A model generated the notes under the pieces. That model was not told the DNA's origin. It did no database searches and saw nothing but the letters and a program-made list of their open reading frames with translations. A program made the translations under genes and the position numbers. A stretch of 7,785 nt of DNA, taken from NCBI GenBank assembly GCA_937952895.1, contig CALFYC010000219.1, positions 1 through 7,785 of the forward strand. Reading direction: 5' to 3'. The DNA is from an uncultured Neisseriaceae bacterium (GTDB lineage Bacteria; Pseudomonadota; Gammaproteobacteria; Burkholderiales; UBA11063). The first letter of the stretch is position 1. Each line of letters starts with the position of its first letter. Below, in pieces: positions 6,904 to 7,785 of the stretch.

Positions 6904-7392
6904 TTAATTTATACTAACAACATCAACTGCTTTTAAAACTGGTTTAGGTAAACAAATTTTTTCAGTAGGTGCAATTACTTCAGCACTTCCGGATGTTACG
7001 ATTTCATTGTTTTGGTTAACACATTTACAATCTAAAATTACTCGATTTCTTTCTTTTTTTTCTGTAACAGTAATTGTTACAGTTACTGTATCACCAATAT
7101 ATACTGGCTTTGAGAATTTTAATCCTTGACTTAGATAAATAGTGCCAGGTCCAGGTAATTGAGTGCCTAATACGGACGAAATTAAACTAGCACTCCACAT
7201 ACCATGTGCAATAACGTCTTTAAACATTGTATTGCTTGCATAATCTTTATTAAAATGTGCAGGATTCACGTCACCTGACATATAACCGAATAACGCAATA
7301 TCACTTTCAGTTAAGGTTTTGACTAATGATACTTGTTGACCAACTTCAATTTCATTATAAGTTAGATTATTTAATTCACAATTATTTTGCAT
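6904..7392 (-). CDS. MaoC-type (R)-enoyl-CoA hydratase, resembling the N-terminal domain of MaoC-phosphotransacetylase fusions
   Basis: This is a 162-residue single hotdog-fold protein, expected to hydrate trans-2-enoyl-CoA to (R)-3-hydroxyacyl-CoA. The hydratase motif SGDVNPAHFN at 39-48 gives the catalytic pair Asp41 and His46. IAHGMW at 65-70 and LPGPGTIYLSQ near 79-89 complete the MaoC pattern. The C-terminal APTEKI segment and the overall sequence resemble, from memory, the front half of the bifunctional enoyl-CoA hydratase/phosphate acetyltransferase of Betaproteobacteria. Here the protein stops at the linker (about 150-162), with no phosphotransacetylase domain before the acetate-kinase-like gene. 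The start at 7392 has an AGGA about 11 nt upstream (7407-7404) and a promoter-like site before that. The hydratase residues are intact, so activity is plausible. The physiological substrate is unknown. Confidence 0.88.
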   Translation of the reverse strand: MQNNCELNNLTYNEIEVGQQVSLVKTLTESDIALFGYMSGDVNPAHFNKDYASNTMFKDVIAHGMWSASLISSVLGTQLPGPGTIYLSQGLKFSKPVYIGDTVTVTITVTEKKERNRVILDCKCVNQNNEIVTSGSAEVIAPTEKICLPKPVLKAVDVVSIN

Positions 7393-7437
7393 AAGCTTTT
7401 AATTCCTATTTTAAGTCCATTTGAAATAGTACATATA

Positions 7438-7467
7438 ATTATACACTAATTTACGGGTTATTCACAA
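7438..7467 (-). promoter_or_regulatory. Putative sigma70-type promoter for the maoC-ackA-like-tsaB-rimI block
   Basis: On the minus strand TTGTGA (7467-7462, inside the last codons of ridA) and a perfect TATAAT (7443-7438) are separated by 18 bp. A transcript from about 7431 would carry a leader of about 39 nt with an AGGA before the MaoC ATG. The gap between ridA and maoC is 58 bp and shows no hairpin terminator, so read-through from ridA is also possible. Confidence 0.45.
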
Positions 7468-7785
7468 CTAAAATTGCATCTACTTCAACCAAAGCATTTT
7501 TAGGTAATTGTTTTACTCCAAGAGTTGTTCTTGCTGGATATGGTTGCATAAAGTATTCTGCCATTAATTCATTGATCACGCTAAAATTAGCCATATCACT
7601 AAGATAGACATTTATTTTCACTATATCGCTTAAATTGCCCCCGGAAGCTTTAGCCATTTGGGTTAAATTTTTAAAAACTTGATGAGTTTGTTCAAGCATT
7701 GTCTCTGGTAGTTCTGTTGAGTTTGGACTCAAACCAATTTGACCAGCTAAGTAAACAGTGTTGCCTATTTTTACGGCGGATGAAT
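7451..7785 (-). CDS. ridA: RidA family enamine/imine deaminase, N-terminus cut by window edge
   Basis: RidA (YjgF/YER057c/UK114 family) is a small cytosolic trimer that hydrolyses reactive 2-aminoacrylate and related enamines released by PLP enzymes. About 110 residues are visible and roughly 17 N-terminal ones lie outside the window. The frame is open to the edge, beginning SSAVKIGNTVYLAGQIG, which matches the family's SQAVKxGNTVYLSGQI. An apparent start at 7732 is a TTG inside this conserved region and is not the true start. Near the C-terminus PARTTLGV supplies the conserved substrate-carboxylate-binding Arg, and LVEVDAILVV supplies the conserved Glu, so the protein should be an active deaminase. 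Its stop at 7451 precedes the MaoC gene by 58 bp, and a promoter-like site overlaps its 3' end. Confidence 0.93.
   Translation of the reverse strand, partial: SSAVKIGNTVYLAGQIGLSPNSTELPETMLEQTHQVFKNLTQMAKASGGNLSDIVKINVYLSDMANFSVINELMAEYFMQPYPARTTLGVKQLPKNALVEVDAILVVNNP

Noticed and set aside
7730..7732. TTG as the start of ridA
   Set aside because: The same frame continues upstream with family-conserved GNTVYLAGQIG residues to the window edge, so the TTG is internal.

Overview
This is an AT-rich (about one third G+C by eye), densely packed window in which every supported gene lies on the minus strand, so genes are transcribed from high to low coordinates. Nine genes are visible. The first (RidA) and the last (a transporter) run off the window edges. 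The largest gap is about 120 bp. The order tsaB-rimI-family 4 uracil-DNA glycosylase, together with a MaoC domain of the type normally fused to phosphotransacetylase and followed by acetate kinase, resembles Betaproteobacteria. The low G+C would suit an AT-rich lineage near Neisseriales. This placement is inference from gene order and sequence character, not from a search.

Region 7785-6887: the C-terminal part of RidA is followed by a promoter-like site, a MaoC-type hotdog enoyl-CoA hydratase and an acetate-kinase-family protein. The MaoC protein looks like the N-terminal domain of the known MaoC-phosphotransacetylase fusion without its second domain. The acetate kinase homologue keeps the fold motifs but has replaced several catalytic residues. 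Together they look like an acyl-phosphate/acetate module that has lost its chemistry, or been repurposed, while its reading frames stay open.

Region 5733-4620: tsaB (tRNA t6A37 synthesis partner) and rimI (ribosomal protein S18 N-acetyltransferase) overlap each other and are joined to the acetate kinase gene by an ATGA stop-start overlap.

Region 4619-4498: an intergenic stretch with a perfect TATAAT -10 box and a 12-bp perfect palindrome (18 bp with one mismatched pair) directly upstream of it. It probably drives the second block.

Region 4497-1: a family 4 [4Fe-4S] uracil-DNA glycosylase followed by three tandem, mutually paralogous major facilitator transporters of the metabolite:H+ symporter (MHS) type. 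All three junctions are ATGA overlaps, so the block reads as one translationally coupled operon. The transporters' substrates cannot be read from the sequence. They share unusual substitutions at normally conserved family positions.
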